In this document: in pieces, positions 55,752 to 64,000 of the stretch
Numbering within the stretch: position 1 is the stretch's first letter
How the letters are laid out: each line of letters starts with the position of its first letter
From: an uncultured Pseudophaeobacter sp.
GTDB taxonomy: Bacteria; Pseudomonadota; Alphaproteobacteria; Rhodobacterales; Rhodobacteraceae
NCBI GenBank assembly: GCA_905479575.1
Contig: CAJQNB010000007.1
Coordinates: 124,001-188,000, forward strand
Length of the DNA: 64,000 nucleotides
Reading direction: 5' to 3'
Made by a program: the position numbers and the translations under genes
The notes under the pieces: generated by a model
Seen by the model: only the letters and a program-made list of their open reading frames with translations
The model's database searches: none
What the model was told of the DNA's origin: nothing

Positions 55752-56426
55752 ATGCAGCGACTGATTTTCCTTTCCGCCATTGGCGGGCTTGGACTGGCGA
55801 TCCTGCTGGGACTGGGCTCCTGGCAGGTGCAGCGTCTGGCTTGGAAAGCGGATCTATTGGAGGTCATTCAGACCCGCATCGCAGCGGCGCCTGTGGATGT
55901 CCCACTGACGCCATCCGAAGCACAAGACCGCTACCGTGCCGTCACCGCCGCAGGGGAGCTGGGGACGCAGGAACTGCACGTCTTCTGGGTCACCAAAGAG
56001 GCCGAAACGGGCTATCGTGTGATCTCTGCCCTGGAAACAGGCGATGGACGCCGTCTGCTTCTGGATCAGGGCTTTGTTCCGGCGGCTGACAAGGATACCC
56101 GCCGCAGTTCCGCAGCGGTTTTGGTGACGGGGAACCTTCTGTGGCCGGATGAGGGCGACTGGTCCACGCCGGCGCCGGAAGTCGATACCAATATCCTTTA
56201 TGCACGTGACCTTGCCTATATGGCCGAACAACTGGGCACCGAGCCGGTTTTGATTGTTGCCCGCAGTATCACGCCCGAAACAGCCGTGACACCACAGGCT
56301 GTGACGGCTGAGGGCATTCCGAACAACCACTTGCAATATGCGATCACCTGGTTTTCGCTGGCCTTTATCTGGGCCGCGATGACTGCCTCTTTTCTATGGC
56401 GTTCGCGCGCCAAATCCGAAGGCTGA
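55752..56426 (+). CDS. SURF1 family oxidase assembly protein
   Basis: A 224-residue protein with two membrane helices at the ends (LIFLSAIGGLGLAILLGLGSWQVQRL and YAITWFSLAFIWAAMTASFLW) enclosing a periplasmic domain, as in SURF1/Shy1, which assists haem a insertion. The end segment GIPNNHLQYAITW is the family signature. The longer open frame upstream belongs to antisense of ctaE. It is 4 bp before thrC and probably co-transcribed with it. Confidence 0.92.
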   Translation: MQRLIFLSAIGGLGLAILLGLGSWQVQRLAWKADLLEVIQTRIAAAPVDVPLTPSEAQDRYRAVTAAGELGTQELHVFWVTKEAETGYRVISALETGDGRRLLLDQGFVPAADKDTRRSSAAVLVTGNLLWPDEGDWSTPAPEVDTNILYARDLAYMAEQLGTEPVLIVARSITPETAVTPQAVTAEGIPNNHLQYAITWFSLAFIWAAMTASFLWRSRAKSEG

Positions 56427-56430
56427 AGCG

Positions 56431-57816
56431 ATGAAATATATCTCTACCCGTGGGCAGGCGCCCGAGCTGACATTTGAAGAGGCCATGCTGACCGGTCTCG
56501 CCCGTGACGGGGGGCTGTATGTGCCCGCCGAGATCCCAACCCTCAGCCGGGATGAGATCGCTGCCCTGTCCGGCCTGTCCTATGAGGAAACCGCCTTTCG
56601 GGTGATGAAGCCCTTTCTGGGCGATTGTTTCACCGACGAAGAATTTCGTGGCATCATCGAACGCGCCTATGCCGGGTTCAACCACGCCGCCCGCGCGCCG
56701 CTGAAACAGCTGGCGCCAAACCACTTCCTGTTGGAACTGTTCCACGGGCCGACGCTGGCCTTCAAAGACTTTGCCATGCAGCTGATTGGCCAGCTGTTTC
56801 AGGTGGCACTGCAGCGCCGCAACGATCGCGTCACCATTGCCGGCGCCACCTCTGGCGATACTGGATCCGCCGCGATGGAGGCCTTTCGCGGGCTCAGCAA
56901 CGTGGATGTCTTTATCCTGTACCCCCATGGCCGGGTGTCCGAAGTGCAGCGCCGCCAGATGACCACGCCTGCGGATCAGAACGTACATGCGCTGGCGCTG
57001 GAGGGTGACTTTGATGATTGCCAGGCCCGGGTCAAAGACATGTTCAACGACTTTGAGTTCCGCGACGGGGTGAAACTCGCCGGGGTGAATTCGATCAATA
57101 TCGCGCGGGTGCTGGCGCAGGTGGTCTATTACTTCTCCTCCGCTGTCAGCCTTGGGGCACCGGAACGGGAGGTGAGCTTTACCGTGCCCACCGGTAACTT
57201 TGGCGATATCTTTGCAGGCTACATTGCCAAACAGATGGGCCTGCCAATCAAGGATCTGGTGGTGGCCACCAACCAAAACGACATTCTGCACCGCTGTCTC
57301 GAAGGTCAGGGCTACCACAAGGGCGATACCGTCCCGTCGATTTCGCCCTCAATGGATATCCAGGTCTCGTCCAACTTTGAACGGGCGCTCTATTTTGCCT
57401 ATGACAAAGACGCCAGCGCTGTAGCGCAGCTGATGGAGGAGCTGAAGAACGGCGGTTTTGAGGTCAGCCAAGGGGCCATGCAGGCCCTGTCGGAAACCTA
57501 TAAATCGGGCCGTGCCTCGGAGGAGGAAACCCTGGCGACCATCAAATCCGAGCTTGCGGCCTCGGGTGAGTTGTTGTGCCCCCATGGCGCGGTTGCGGTA
57601 AAGGTCGCAGCAGAGCAACGGGCGGCTGATGTGCCTATGATCACCCTGGCGACAGCGCATCCGGCAAAATTCCCGGCAGCGGTGGAAAAGGCCTCTGGTC
57701 AATATCCGGACTTGCCGGACCGTATGGCGGATCTGTATGAGCGTGAGGAACGGCTGAGCCGGATCGACAATGATCTGGCGGCCATCGAAGACCACATCAG
57801 AAAGAATATCGCATAA
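56431..57816 (+). CDS. thrC: Threonine synthase
   Basis: A 461-residue PLP enzyme converting O-phosphohomoserine to threonine. The Schiff-base Lys is K112 in TLAFKDFAMQ, and GATSGDTGSAA is the phosphate-binding loop. The length fits the long (fungal/proteobacterial class II) form. It is followed by an M16 peptidase and a GNAT gene in the common roseobacter order. Confidence 0.96.
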   Translation: MKYISTRGQAPELTFEEAMLTGLARDGGLYVPAEIPTLSRDEIAALSGLSYEETAFRVMKPFLGDCFTDEEFRGIIERAYAGFNHAARAPLKQLAPNHFLLELFHGPTLAFKDFAMQLIGQLFQVALQRRNDRVTIAGATSGDTGSAAMEAFRGLSNVDVFILYPHGRVSEVQRRQMTTPADQNVHALALEGDFDDCQARVKDMFNDFEFRDGVKLAGVNSINIARVLAQVVYYFSSAVSLGAPEREVSFTVPTGNFGDIFAGYIAKQMGLPIKDLVVATNQNDILHRCLEGQGYHKGDTVPSISPSMDIQVSSNFERALYFAYDKDASAVAQLMEELKNGGFEVSQGAMQALSETYKSGRASEEETLATIKSELAASGELLCPHGAVAVKVAAEQRAADVPMITLATAHPAKFPAAVEKASGQYPDLPDRMADLYEREERLSRIDNDLAAIEDHIRKNIA

Positions 57817-57829
57817 TGAGATCTATTCA

Positions 57830-59092
57830 GTGAGCGTCCAACAGCACCATCTCGCCAATGGCTTTCGCATCGTCACCGAGGCCATGCCGGGTCTGCAATC
57901 GGCCTCGATCGGCATCTGGGTGACCGCCGGTGGCCGCAATGAACGCCTCGAGCAGAACGGCATTGCGCATTTTCTCGAGCATATGGCGTTCAAGGGCACC
58001 AAGCGGCGCAGCGCCTTGCAGATCGCCGAGGCGGTGGAGGATGTGGGCGGTTATATCAACGCCTATACCTCGCGCGAGGTGACTGCCTATTACGCGCGGG
58101 TGCTCAAGGATGATGTGCCGCTGGCGCTGGACGTGCTGGCAGATATTCTGCGCAATCCGGTGTTTGACCCGCGCGAGATCGAGGTGGAGCGTGGCGTCAT
58201 CCTGCAAGAGATCGGCCAGGCGCTGGATACGCCGGACGATGTGATTTTTGATTGGCTGCAGGAAGAAAGCTATCACGACCAGCCGCTGGGCCGCACCATT
58301 CTGGGCCCGGCTGAACGGGTCAGCGCCTTCACCCGCGAGGATCTGACACAGTTTGTCTCGGAACATTATGGCCCGGGCCAGATGATCTTGTCAGCAGCCG
58401 GCGCGGTGGATCACGACGCACTGGTCAAACTGGCGGAGGATCTGTTTGGCGACATGACGGCGCGGCCAGCGCTGGTGATGGAGCCTGCGCAGTTCACCGG
58501 CGGTGAGGCCCGTCACACCAAGGATCTGGAGCAGGCGCATTTTGCCCTGTCCTTTGAAAGCCCAGGCTACCGCGATGACGCCATATATACGGCGCAGATC
58601 TATTCGGCCGTCATGGGCGGTGGTATGTCCAGCCGCCTGTTTCAGGAAGTGCGGGAAAAACGCGGGCTTTGTTATACCATCTTTGCCCAGGCTGGCGCCC
58701 ATGCCGATACCGGCAGCACCACGATCTATGCCGGCACCTCTGCGGATCAGGTCGAGGAACTCGCCCATATCACTGTGGATGAGATGAAGCGCGCCGCAAT
58801 AGACATGTCGGATGCCGAGGTGGAGCGGGCCCGGGCGCAGATGAAGGCAGGTATGCTGATGGGGCTGGAGAGCCCCACCAACCGCGCCGAACGTCTGGCA
58901 CGTCTGGTACAGATCTGGGACCGGGTGCCTGCGCTGGAGGAGACGGTGAAACTGATTGATGCCGTCAGCACTGCCGATGTGCGCGCCATGGCCGAACAGC
59001 TTGCGGTACGCGCCCCGGCGGCGATGGCGCTCTATGGGCCTGTTGAGGGCGCCCCCAGCCTCGCCGCGCTGCAGGAGCGCCGTGTTGCCTGA
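57830..59092 (+). CDS. M16 family zinc peptidase
   Basis: A 420-residue insulinase-type protease, close to mitochondrial processing peptidase beta. The inverted zinc motif HFLEH is at 47-51, with the third ligand Glu in VERGVILQEIGQ. VSAAGAVDH and SSRLFQEVREKRGLCY are further landmarks. It starts at a GTG (57830), 13 bp after thrC. No signal peptide is seen, so it acts in the cytoplasm or has a hidden export route. Confidence 0.93.
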   Translation: MSVQQHHLANGFRIVTEAMPGLQSASIGIWVTAGGRNERLEQNGIAHFLEHMAFKGTKRRSALQIAEAVEDVGGYINAYTSREVTAYYARVLKDDVPLALDVLADILRNPVFDPREIEVERGVILQEIGQALDTPDDVIFDWLQEESYHDQPLGRTILGPAERVSAFTREDLTQFVSEHYGPGQMILSAAGAVDHDALVKLAEDLFGDMTARPALVMEPAQFTGGEARHTKDLEQAHFALSFESPGYRDDAIYTAQIYSAVMGGGMSSRLFQEVREKRGLCYTIFAQAGAHADTGSTTIYAGTSADQVEELAHITVDEMKRAAIDMSDAEVERARAQMKAGMLMGLESPTNRAERLARLVQIWDRVPALEETVKLIDAVSTADVRAMAEQLAVRAPAAMALYGPVEGAPSLAALQERRVA

Positions 59093-59676
59093 TGCTGCTG
59101 AGCCGTCGCAAACTTCGACTTGAGACCGAGCGGCTGACGCTGCGCCCACCGGTACATTCCGATTTCCAGGCCTGGGCGGCGCTGCGCTTGCAAAGCCGCG
59201 ACTACCTGACCCCCTGGGAGCCCGCCTGGGCGCCCGATCATCTGGGCCGCAAGAGCTTTACCAACCGGGTGTACTGGGCGCAGCGCTCGGTTTCTGGGGG
59301 GACGGCGCTACCGCTGTTTCTGATCCGGCGCGAGGATCAGGTGATCGTTGGTGCCATTACCCTGGACAATATCCGCCGCGGCCCGGCCATGGCCGGCACG
59401 CTGGGGTACTGGACCGGTCAGCCCTTTGGGCGTCAGGGCTATATGCGCGAGGCCATTGGCACCGTGGTGCACTACGCCTACGGCAAGCTGGATCTCAGCC
59501 GGATTGAGGCGGCCTGCCTGCCGGAAAATGCCGCCTCACGCGGGTTGTTGGAAAAATCCGGGTTCAAATACGAAGGTGTTGCCCAGTCCTATCTGCAAAT
59601 TGCCGGACGCTGGCGCACCCATGTTCTATATGCCGCTCTGCGCCATGACCGTCGGGGCCGCACACAGGCGGGGTAG
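59092..59676 (+). CDS. GNAT acetyltransferase (RimJ/RimL type)
   Basis: A 194-residue acetyl-CoA-dependent N-acetyltransferase. LETERLTLRPP start, acetyl-CoA loop around QPFGRQGYMREAI, and the C-terminal ENAASRGLLEKSGFKYEG are typical. It resembles RimJ, which acetylates ribosomal protein S5. Its ATG overlaps the M16 stop (TGATG), which gives a thrC-M16-GNAT unit. Confidence 0.9.
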   Translation: MLLSRRKLRLETERLTLRPPVHSDFQAWAALRLQSRDYLTPWEPAWAPDHLGRKSFTNRVYWAQRSVSGGTALPLFLIRREDQVIVGAITLDNIRRGPAMAGTLGYWTGQPFGRQGYMREAIGTVVHYAYGKLDLSRIEAACLPENAASRGLLEKSGFKYEGVAQSYLQIAGRWRTHVLYAALRHDRRGRTQAG

Positions 59677-59739
59677 CTGCTCTTACCGATGGGGGAAGAT
59701 ATTGGCTGGGTATCTTATCAGACCTGATTGCGGATAAAA

Positions 59740-59836
59740 GGGGGGGGGGCTCCCGCCCTTTTGCGATAGCCCCCTGCCTGACGGCCCGGGTCTGTCACAT
59801 AAGCGTTGGGCCCGGCGCCGCGCAAGCGCGCGGCGC
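59740..59836. repeat. Left GC-rich hairpin element flanking the FAD dehydrogenase gene
   Basis: It begins with a run of ten G and the block GGGGGGCTCCCGCCC (59744-59758). It ends in TTGGGCCCGGCGCCGCGC (59806-59823), whose last 9 bases pair with GCGCGGCGC (59828-59836) around loop AAGC. Both blocks recur at 61507-61622. It lies in the 318-bp gap (59677-59994) after the GNAT gene; the rest of that gap shows no gene. Confidence 0.75.
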
Positions 59837-59994
59837 GGGTGCTCCCAGTGCCAGCAGACTGGCAGCCTGAGTGGTAATCAGTCTGGCACCCCGTGGCGCA
59901 TTTTGGCGTTTTTCAAACCGATGATCTGCTTCTTAACCGGGATAGGTCGGCGAGAAAAGCTTGCCACGGGGGCTGGGATTGGAGATGCAGGGGC

Positions 59995-61425
59995 ATGAGC
60001 TATTCACCTGCAGATGCCGCCTTCGCCGCCAGCCTGACCGCTTCCTTGCCCGAGGGGGTGTTAGGCCCCTGCGCGCCGAGATACCTGGAGGAGCCGCGCG
60101 GGCGCTACCAGGGACAGGCGGGGCTATTGGCCAAACCAAACAGCACCGCAGAGGTGGCAAGGCTGTTGCGCGCTGCCAACGCCGCCCGTGTGCCGGTGGT
60201 GCCCTACGGGGGCGGCACCGGGTTGGTTGGCGGCCAGGTGAAGCCGGAGGGGGCAGCGCCCCTAGTGATCTCACTGGAACGCATGTCCCGGATCCGTGCT
60301 GTATATCCACAGGAAAACGTTATCCTGGCAGAAGCCGGCGCTATTTTGGCTGATGTACAGCAGGCTGCTCTAGAGCAGGAGCGGCTGTTTCCATTGTCCT
60401 TGGCGGCGGAGGGCACCGCCCGCATTGGTGGCAACCTGGCCACCAATGCGGGCGGGGTGAACGTGCTGCGCTATGGCAATGCCCGTGACCTGTGCCTGGG
60501 GCTGGAGGCTGTTTTGCCAAGTGGCGAGATTTGGAACGGGCTGACCCGACTGCGCAAGGACAATACCGGCTATGACCTGCGCAACCTTTTGATCGGTTCC
60601 GAGGGCACTCTGGGGGTGATCACGGCTGCGGCGCTCAAGCTGTCGCCGATCCCCGCCCATCAGGGTGTGGCTCTGTTTGTGGTGCCGTCGCCAGAGGCGG
60701 CAATCGCGCTGCTGGCATTGGCGCGGGACCAACTGGGTGAGGCGGTGAGCGCCTTTGAGCTGATGCACCGGCAAGGGCTGGCGTTTCTTGCTCAGCACCT
60801 GCCGCAGCTGCGCCAACCCTTTGCCCAAGCGCCGCAATGGTCGGTTCTGATTGATCTGGGGCTGGCCCGTGGACAGGATCCGGTTGCTGCCTTGTCCGAT
60901 CTGTTTGAAGCTGCGGTTGAGGCTGGATTGGCTGAGGATGGGGTGATTGCGCAGTCAAAAGCGCAGGCTCAGGCACTCTGGGCGGTCCGCGAGCAAATTC
61001 CGGAGGCGAACCGTCTGGTTGGGTCGATTTCAAGTCACGACATTTCGGTGCCGATCTCGGTTATTCCCGAGTTTATCCGACGCGGGGCCGAAGCAATTGC
61101 TGCTTTGGGGCAGGGGGAAATGCGCATCAACTGTTTTGGTCATTTGGGTGATGGCAACCTGCACTACAATGTCTTTCCCGCAGAGGGGCGGTCGCGCAGC
61201 GACTATGACGACCTGCGCGGTGCGGTGAAAACCGTGGTGCATGAGCTGGTGCAGGATATGGGTGGGTCTTTTAGCGCAGAACATGGCGTGGGCCGGATGA
61301 AGGTTGCCGACCTGCAGTCCTATGGTGATCCGGTGAAGCTGGCAATGATGCAGGCTATCAAACAGGCACTGGACCCTCGGGGGATCATGAACCCTGGCGC
61401 AGTCCTCCCGTCACTGGAGCCTTGA
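59995..61425 (+). CDS. FAD-linked 2-hydroxyacid dehydrogenase (GlcD/D-LDH type)
   Basis: A 476-residue flavoprotein. The FAD-binding PCMH domain holds VPYGGGTGLVGG (about 65-76) and GTARIGGNLATNAGGVNVLRYGN, and the C-terminal FAD-oxidase domain has CFGHLGDGNLHYN and SAEHGVG. It oxidises a D-2-hydroxyacid such as D-lactate, glycolate or D-2-hydroxyglutarate; the substrate cannot be set by eye. GGAGATGCAGGGG precedes the ATG at 59995. There are no glcE or glcF genes nearby, so it is probably a single-subunit enzyme. Confidence 0.9.
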   Translation: MSYSPADAAFAASLTASLPEGVLGPCAPRYLEEPRGRYQGQAGLLAKPNSTAEVARLLRAANAARVPVVPYGGGTGLVGGQVKPEGAAPLVISLERMSRIRAVYPQENVILAEAGAILADVQQAALEQERLFPLSLAAEGTARIGGNLATNAGGVNVLRYGNARDLCLGLEAVLPSGEIWNGLTRLRKDNTGYDLRNLLIGSEGTLGVITAAALKLSPIPAHQGVALFVVPSPEAAIALLALARDQLGEAVSAFELMHRQGLAFLAQHLPQLRQPFAQAPQWSVLIDLGLARGQDPVAALSDLFEAAVEAGLAEDGVIAQSKAQAQALWAVREQIPEANRLVGSISSHDISVPISVIPEFIRRGAEAIAALGQGEMRINCFGHLGDGNLHYNVFPAEGRSRSDYDDLRGAVKTVVHELVQDMGGSFSAEHGVGRMKVADLQSYGDPVKLAMMQAIKQALDPRGIMNPGAVLPSLEP

Positions 61426-61506
61426 AACCAGAGAACCAGCAGCTTGAAACAAGAAAAGGGGGGCCTCCCGCGCAGCCTGCTCCCTCCTATTCGGAGGAAG
61501 GGTTGC

Positions 61507-61622
61507 TTGGGCCCGGCGCCGCGCTGACGCGCGGCGCGCCTTTTTGGCTCTTTGAGCCAAAAAGGCCATGCCCAACGGGAAGGTTTCCCCTTTAGGGGAG
61601 ACCTGACGGGCGGGAGCCCCCC
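61507..61622. repeat. Right GC-rich hairpin element flanking the FAD dehydrogenase gene
   Basis: Four parts in order: TTGGGCCCGGCGCCGCGC with a 9-bp hairpin, loop TGAC (61516-61537); a perfect 13-bp hairpin GCCTTTTTGGCTC/GAGCCAAAAAGGC (61538-61566); a hairpin AGGTTTCCCC...GGGGAGACCT (61581-61604); and GGGCGGGAGCCCCCC (61608-61622), the reverse complement of the left element's first block. The second hairpin may act as a terminator. Confidence 0.75.
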
Positions 61623-61693
61623 GGCTGCTGTAAACTGGCGTGCCGGTGGGCGGTACTGTGCCTGGCTCTACAGCCTATTCGCAGATGTTTTGT

Positions 61694-62233
61694 CTATTCG
61701 CCGTCAAATTCACACAGAACATGTACATCCAGGCCAAGGTCTTCCAGAACCTTGCGACCGCCCAGATCCGGCAGGTCCACGATAAAGGCGCAGGAGATGA
61801 TCTCTCCGCCCAGTCGTTCGATCAGTTTGATGCCGGCAGAGGCCGTGCCGCCGGTGGCCAGGAGGTCATCCACCACCAGAACCTTTTCACCGGGCTGGAT
61901 CGCGTCTTCATGGATCTCCACAATGGCTTCGCCGTATTCCAGCTTGTAATCTTGGCTCAGGGTGCGGCCCGGCAATTTGCCCTTTTTGCGGATGGGAACA
62001 AACCCAACACTGAGCTGATGGGCAATGGCGCCACCCATGATAAAACCACGGGCCTCCAGCCCCACCACTTTGTCGATCCGCTCTCCAGCATAGGGGTGCA
62101 GCATCTGATCAATGGCCATGCGAAATCCGCGCGGGTCGGCAAAAAGCGTGGTGACATCGCGAAACATGATCCCCTCGTGAGGGAAATCAACGATGGTACG
62201 GATGTAGTCTTTCACGGCGGTTTTTTTGGGCAT
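61694..62233 (-). CDS. apt: Adenine phosphoribosyltransferase
   Basis: A 179-residue purine salvage enzyme making AMP from adenine and PRPP. The PRPP loop [17 protein letters not shown] and the adenine-side [14 protein letters not shown] are conserved. The ATG at 62233 gives the typical [21 protein letters not shown] start; the open frame upstream is not family sequence. It is convergent with the FAD dehydrogenase gene. Confidence 0.95.
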   Translation of the reverse strand: MPKKTAVKDYIRTIVDFPHEGIMFRDVTTLFADPRGFRMAIDQMLHPYAGERIDKVVGLEARGFIMGGAIAHQLSVGFVPIRKKGKLPGRTLSQDYKLEYGEAIVEIHEDAIQPGEKVLVVDDLLATGGTASAGIKLIERLGGEIISCAFIVDLPDLGGRKVLEDLGLDVHVLCEFDGE

Positions 62234-62413
62234 GGGCAGGCTTTCTCTTGCTTGGGCAGGTCTTGGCAGGTCGGCGACGATACGGCTTTGTCCCTGTTGC
62301 ATCCCAGTCAACAGGGACGGGCAACAGGAACGGTCACCGGGGTTTGGCCAGCAGGGTTTGGCGCAAGCTGTCCCCGCGTGCAAGGGGCAAGCAGGCTGCC
62401 CCCCGCGGGAACG

Positions 62414-63046
62414 TCAGGTCGGGCGGCGCAGCAGCGCGGTGGCCAGTCCCATAGCGATGAGCGCCCCGCCACCGACCCGGGTCAGGTGTGCAATTGCCGT
62501 GGGGCGCGCAATCCAGCGCCGCAACCGATCCGCCAGCAGCGCATAGGCCATGGCATTGACAGCGGCCAGGGCCACGAAGGTGGCAATCAGGGCCACAAAC
62601 TGCGGTGCCAGCGCCTCGCTTGGGCGGATGAACTGCGGCACAAAGGCGATGAAAAAGGCAATGGATTTTGGATTCAGCGCGGTGACCACAGCCATGTGGC
62701 CAAAAACCCCGCGCGCGGTGACCGCATCCGGGCTGGCCAGGTGCTCCAACCCGCTGCTGCCAGAGGCGCTTCGCCACAGCTTGACCCCCAGCCACAAAAG
62801 ATAGGCCGCCCCGACCCATTTCAGCGCGGTGAACAGGGTTGCAGAGGCCATGACCAAGGCGCCAAGCCCGGCCAGGGATGCGGTCATGGCGATCAGATCA
62901 CCAAAGGCCACGCCCAAAGCAGAGGCCATGGCCACCGGGCGCCCCTTGGACAGGGCATAGCTCAGCACCAGCAGCACGGTGGGGCCAGGGATCAACAGCA
63001 GGGCTGCAGAGGCGGCGGCAAAGGCCAGCCAAAGTGTGACGTCCAT
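62414..63046 (-). CDS. LysE/RhtB family amino-acid exporter
   Basis: A 210-residue membrane protein with about six helices. The start region PGPTVLLVLSYALSKGRPVAMASALGVAFGD and the middle LNPKSIAFFIAFVPQF are signatures of the LysE/RhtB family, which exports homoserine, threonine and related amino acids or lactones. AGAGGGA precedes the ATG. It runs alone between apt and an acyltransferase gene on the same strand. Confidence 0.9.
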   Translation of the reverse strand: MDVTLWLAFAAASAALLLIPGPTVLLVLSYALSKGRPVAMASALGVAFGDLIAMTASLAGLGALVMASATLFTALKWVGAAYLLWLGVKLWRSASGSSGLEHLASPDAVTARGVFGHMAVVTALNPKSIAFFIAFVPQFIRPSEALAPQFVALIATFVALAAVNAMAYALLADRLRRWIARPTAIAHLTRVGGGALIAMGLATALLRRPT

Positions 63047-63103
63047 TGTATCCCTCTCTTCTCTGCACGCTCAGCACAGCAAAGACAGCGGCTTTGAGGC
63101 AGG

Positions 63104-64000
63104 TCAACGGAAAATTTCAGAGACCCGCCGCATCAGGGCTTCGAGGGGGCCACGGGGAGTGAGGAGCGTCCAAACCCAGGTCAGCATCATCGACAGAGCG
63201 CAAAAGCCGAGGCTAAAGCCAAAGATGGCCTCTGGCGACAGCGACCCATCCAGCTGTCCCATGGCTTCAAGCGTGCCCATGCCAAGCAGAATATGGGCGA
63301 CATAGAGGCTGAGCGCCATACGCCCCGGCGCTGCCAGCCATTCGGCCAGGCCGAACCGATCCAGCAGACCTTCCAGGCGCAACAGGGCTCCGATCATCAC
63401 ACAGGCACTGCCGCTGGCGGCAATCAGGTAACAGGGGCCCGGCGGCAGCGAGGCGGTGCCCAGGAGCTCAGCCAGTTGTGGATCCTTGATAATCATGCCT
63501 GGGAGTGCGGCAAGCAGGCTGGCGGCCAGCCCCCACAGGATCAACCGGTTTTGCGTTGCCTTTTGTGCCAGATCCTGGCGCCCGATCCACATGCCCAAAA
63601 ACACAAAGCTGACCCAGGGAAACACCGGATGCCAGCCGTTAAAAAACGAGTGCCGCAGAAAGCCCTCCAGGGTCCAGAAATCCGAATAGGCGAGGGTCTG
63701 CCAATTCCAGTGGGCCTCATAGTCGAGCAAAATCAGGCCGGCAAAACCAAGCGCCATTGCGGCAAAAGCAGCCAGCAAAAGCCGCTGTGGTGCAGCGTTT
63801 AGAAAGGGCAGGGCAACCAGGAAATACAGGGCGTAAAAATGTAGGATATCCGCCTCAAAGATGGTGAGATTTGCCAAGCCCAAGACAAAAAGCACCCCGG
63901 CCCGGGCTGCAACAACCCGTTTGGGGGGCTGGCTGAGGGTCAGACCGATCCCGGCCAGAATGACAAAGAGGGCGGCGGCACGCCCCTCCAGTGCATTGGT
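63104..64000 (-). CDS. Multi-span membrane acyltransferase-like protein (DUF1624/DUF418 type), partial
   Basis: The frame runs through the window end, so at least 298 C-terminal residues are present and the start is missing. There are about eight membrane helices. The first visible part LEGRAAALFVILAGIGLTL and the C-terminal WLAAPGRMALSLYVAHILLG match bacterial membrane proteins related to heparan-alpha-glucosaminide N-acetyltransferase (DUF1624) or DUF418. They are thought to acylate cell-surface sugars, but no member is well studied. A GTG at 63895 is only an internal codon. Confidence 0.72.
   Translation of the reverse strand, partial: TNALEGRAAALFVILAGIGLTLSQPPKRVVAARAGVLFVLGLANLTIFEADILHFYALYFLVALPFLNAAPQRLLLAAFAAMALGFAGLILLDYEAHWNWQTLAYSDFWTLEGFLRHSFFNGWHPVFPWVSFVFLGMWIGRQDLAQKATQNRLILWGLAASLLAALPGMIIKDPQLAELLGTASLPPGPCYLIAASGSACVMIGALLRLEGLLDRFGLAEWLAAPGRMALSLYVAHILLGMGTLEAMGQLDGSLSPEAIFGFSLGFCALSMMLTWVWTLLTPRGPLEALMRRVSEIFR

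Noticed and set aside
59740..61622. Insertion sequence around the FAD dehydrogenase gene
   Set aside because: No transposase and no target-site duplication are visible; the flanking blocks are only hairpin elements.

Overview
The window looks like a chromosomal segment of an alphaproteobacterium of the family Rhodobacteraceae, most likely the marine Roseobacter group. The basis is the high GC content, the family-level look of nearly every protein, the gene orders (ruvCAB next to tolQRAB-pal-cpoB-tilS-ftsH; the ctaC-ctaB-small membrane protein-ctaG-ctaE-surf1-thrC order), a perfect FnrL-type box, and Tad pilins with a D-W signature. No rRNA, tRNA, CRISPR array, insertion sequence or prophage was seen. 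The species cannot be named from the sequence alone.

Layout. 1-8.6 kb: edge of a YeeE/YedE transporter gene, an MFS permease, prmA, a small membrane protein followed by a 15-bp tandem repeat array, a DUF1127 protein, ruvC-ruvA-ruvB, a hypothetical protein, thpR and ybgC. 8.8-17.4 kb: the Tol-Pal envelope cluster tolQ-tolR-tolA-tolB-pal-cpoB, then tilS and ftsH. 17.5-21.5 kb: a pair of strong palindromes, a MOSC protein, and one-carbon genes fhs and folD with a chorismate mutase between them. 21.5-27 kb: an accessory stretch with a LytTR membrane regulator divergent from two small membrane proteins, a PaaI-like thioesterase, a divergent MarR/MFS efflux pair with a visible operator, and a DUF4405 protein.

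27-42.8 kb: the Tad (tight adherence) pilus region. Read on the minus strand it runs from two small Flp-type pilins through cpaB, the secretin, an OmpA-like lipoprotein, cpaE, cpaF, tadB, tadC, two TPR proteins and the prepilin peptidase cpaA. A soluble PAS chemoreceptor on the opposite strand separates it from an AAA+ ATPase with a co-translated exported protein. A lytic transglycosylase is divergent from the pilins. Hairpins followed by T runs lie inside the Tad cluster, so the pilins are probably made in excess of the machine. tadE, tadF and tadG are not present here.

42.9-52 kb: fatty-acid desaturase, 3-oxoacid CoA-transferase (scoA-scoB), topA, dprA and tldD. 52-57.8 kb: aa3-type cytochrome c oxidase subunits II and III with haem and copper assembly genes (subunit I is not in the window), preceded by the FnrL box, then surf1 and thrC. 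57.8-64 kb: M16 peptidase, GNAT acetyltransferase, an FAD-linked 2-hydroxyacid dehydrogenase flanked by related GC-rich hairpin elements, apt, a LysE-type exporter, and the edge of a membrane acyltransferase gene.

Most of the window is conserved core. The points most worth following are the in-frame pentapeptide-like repeats behind an amber stop (3.08-3.26 kb), the second short pilin gene (41.06-41.24 kb), the punctuated Tad operon, the LytTR locus, the AAA+ ATPase pair beside the Tad genes, and the hairpin elements around the FAD dehydrogenase.
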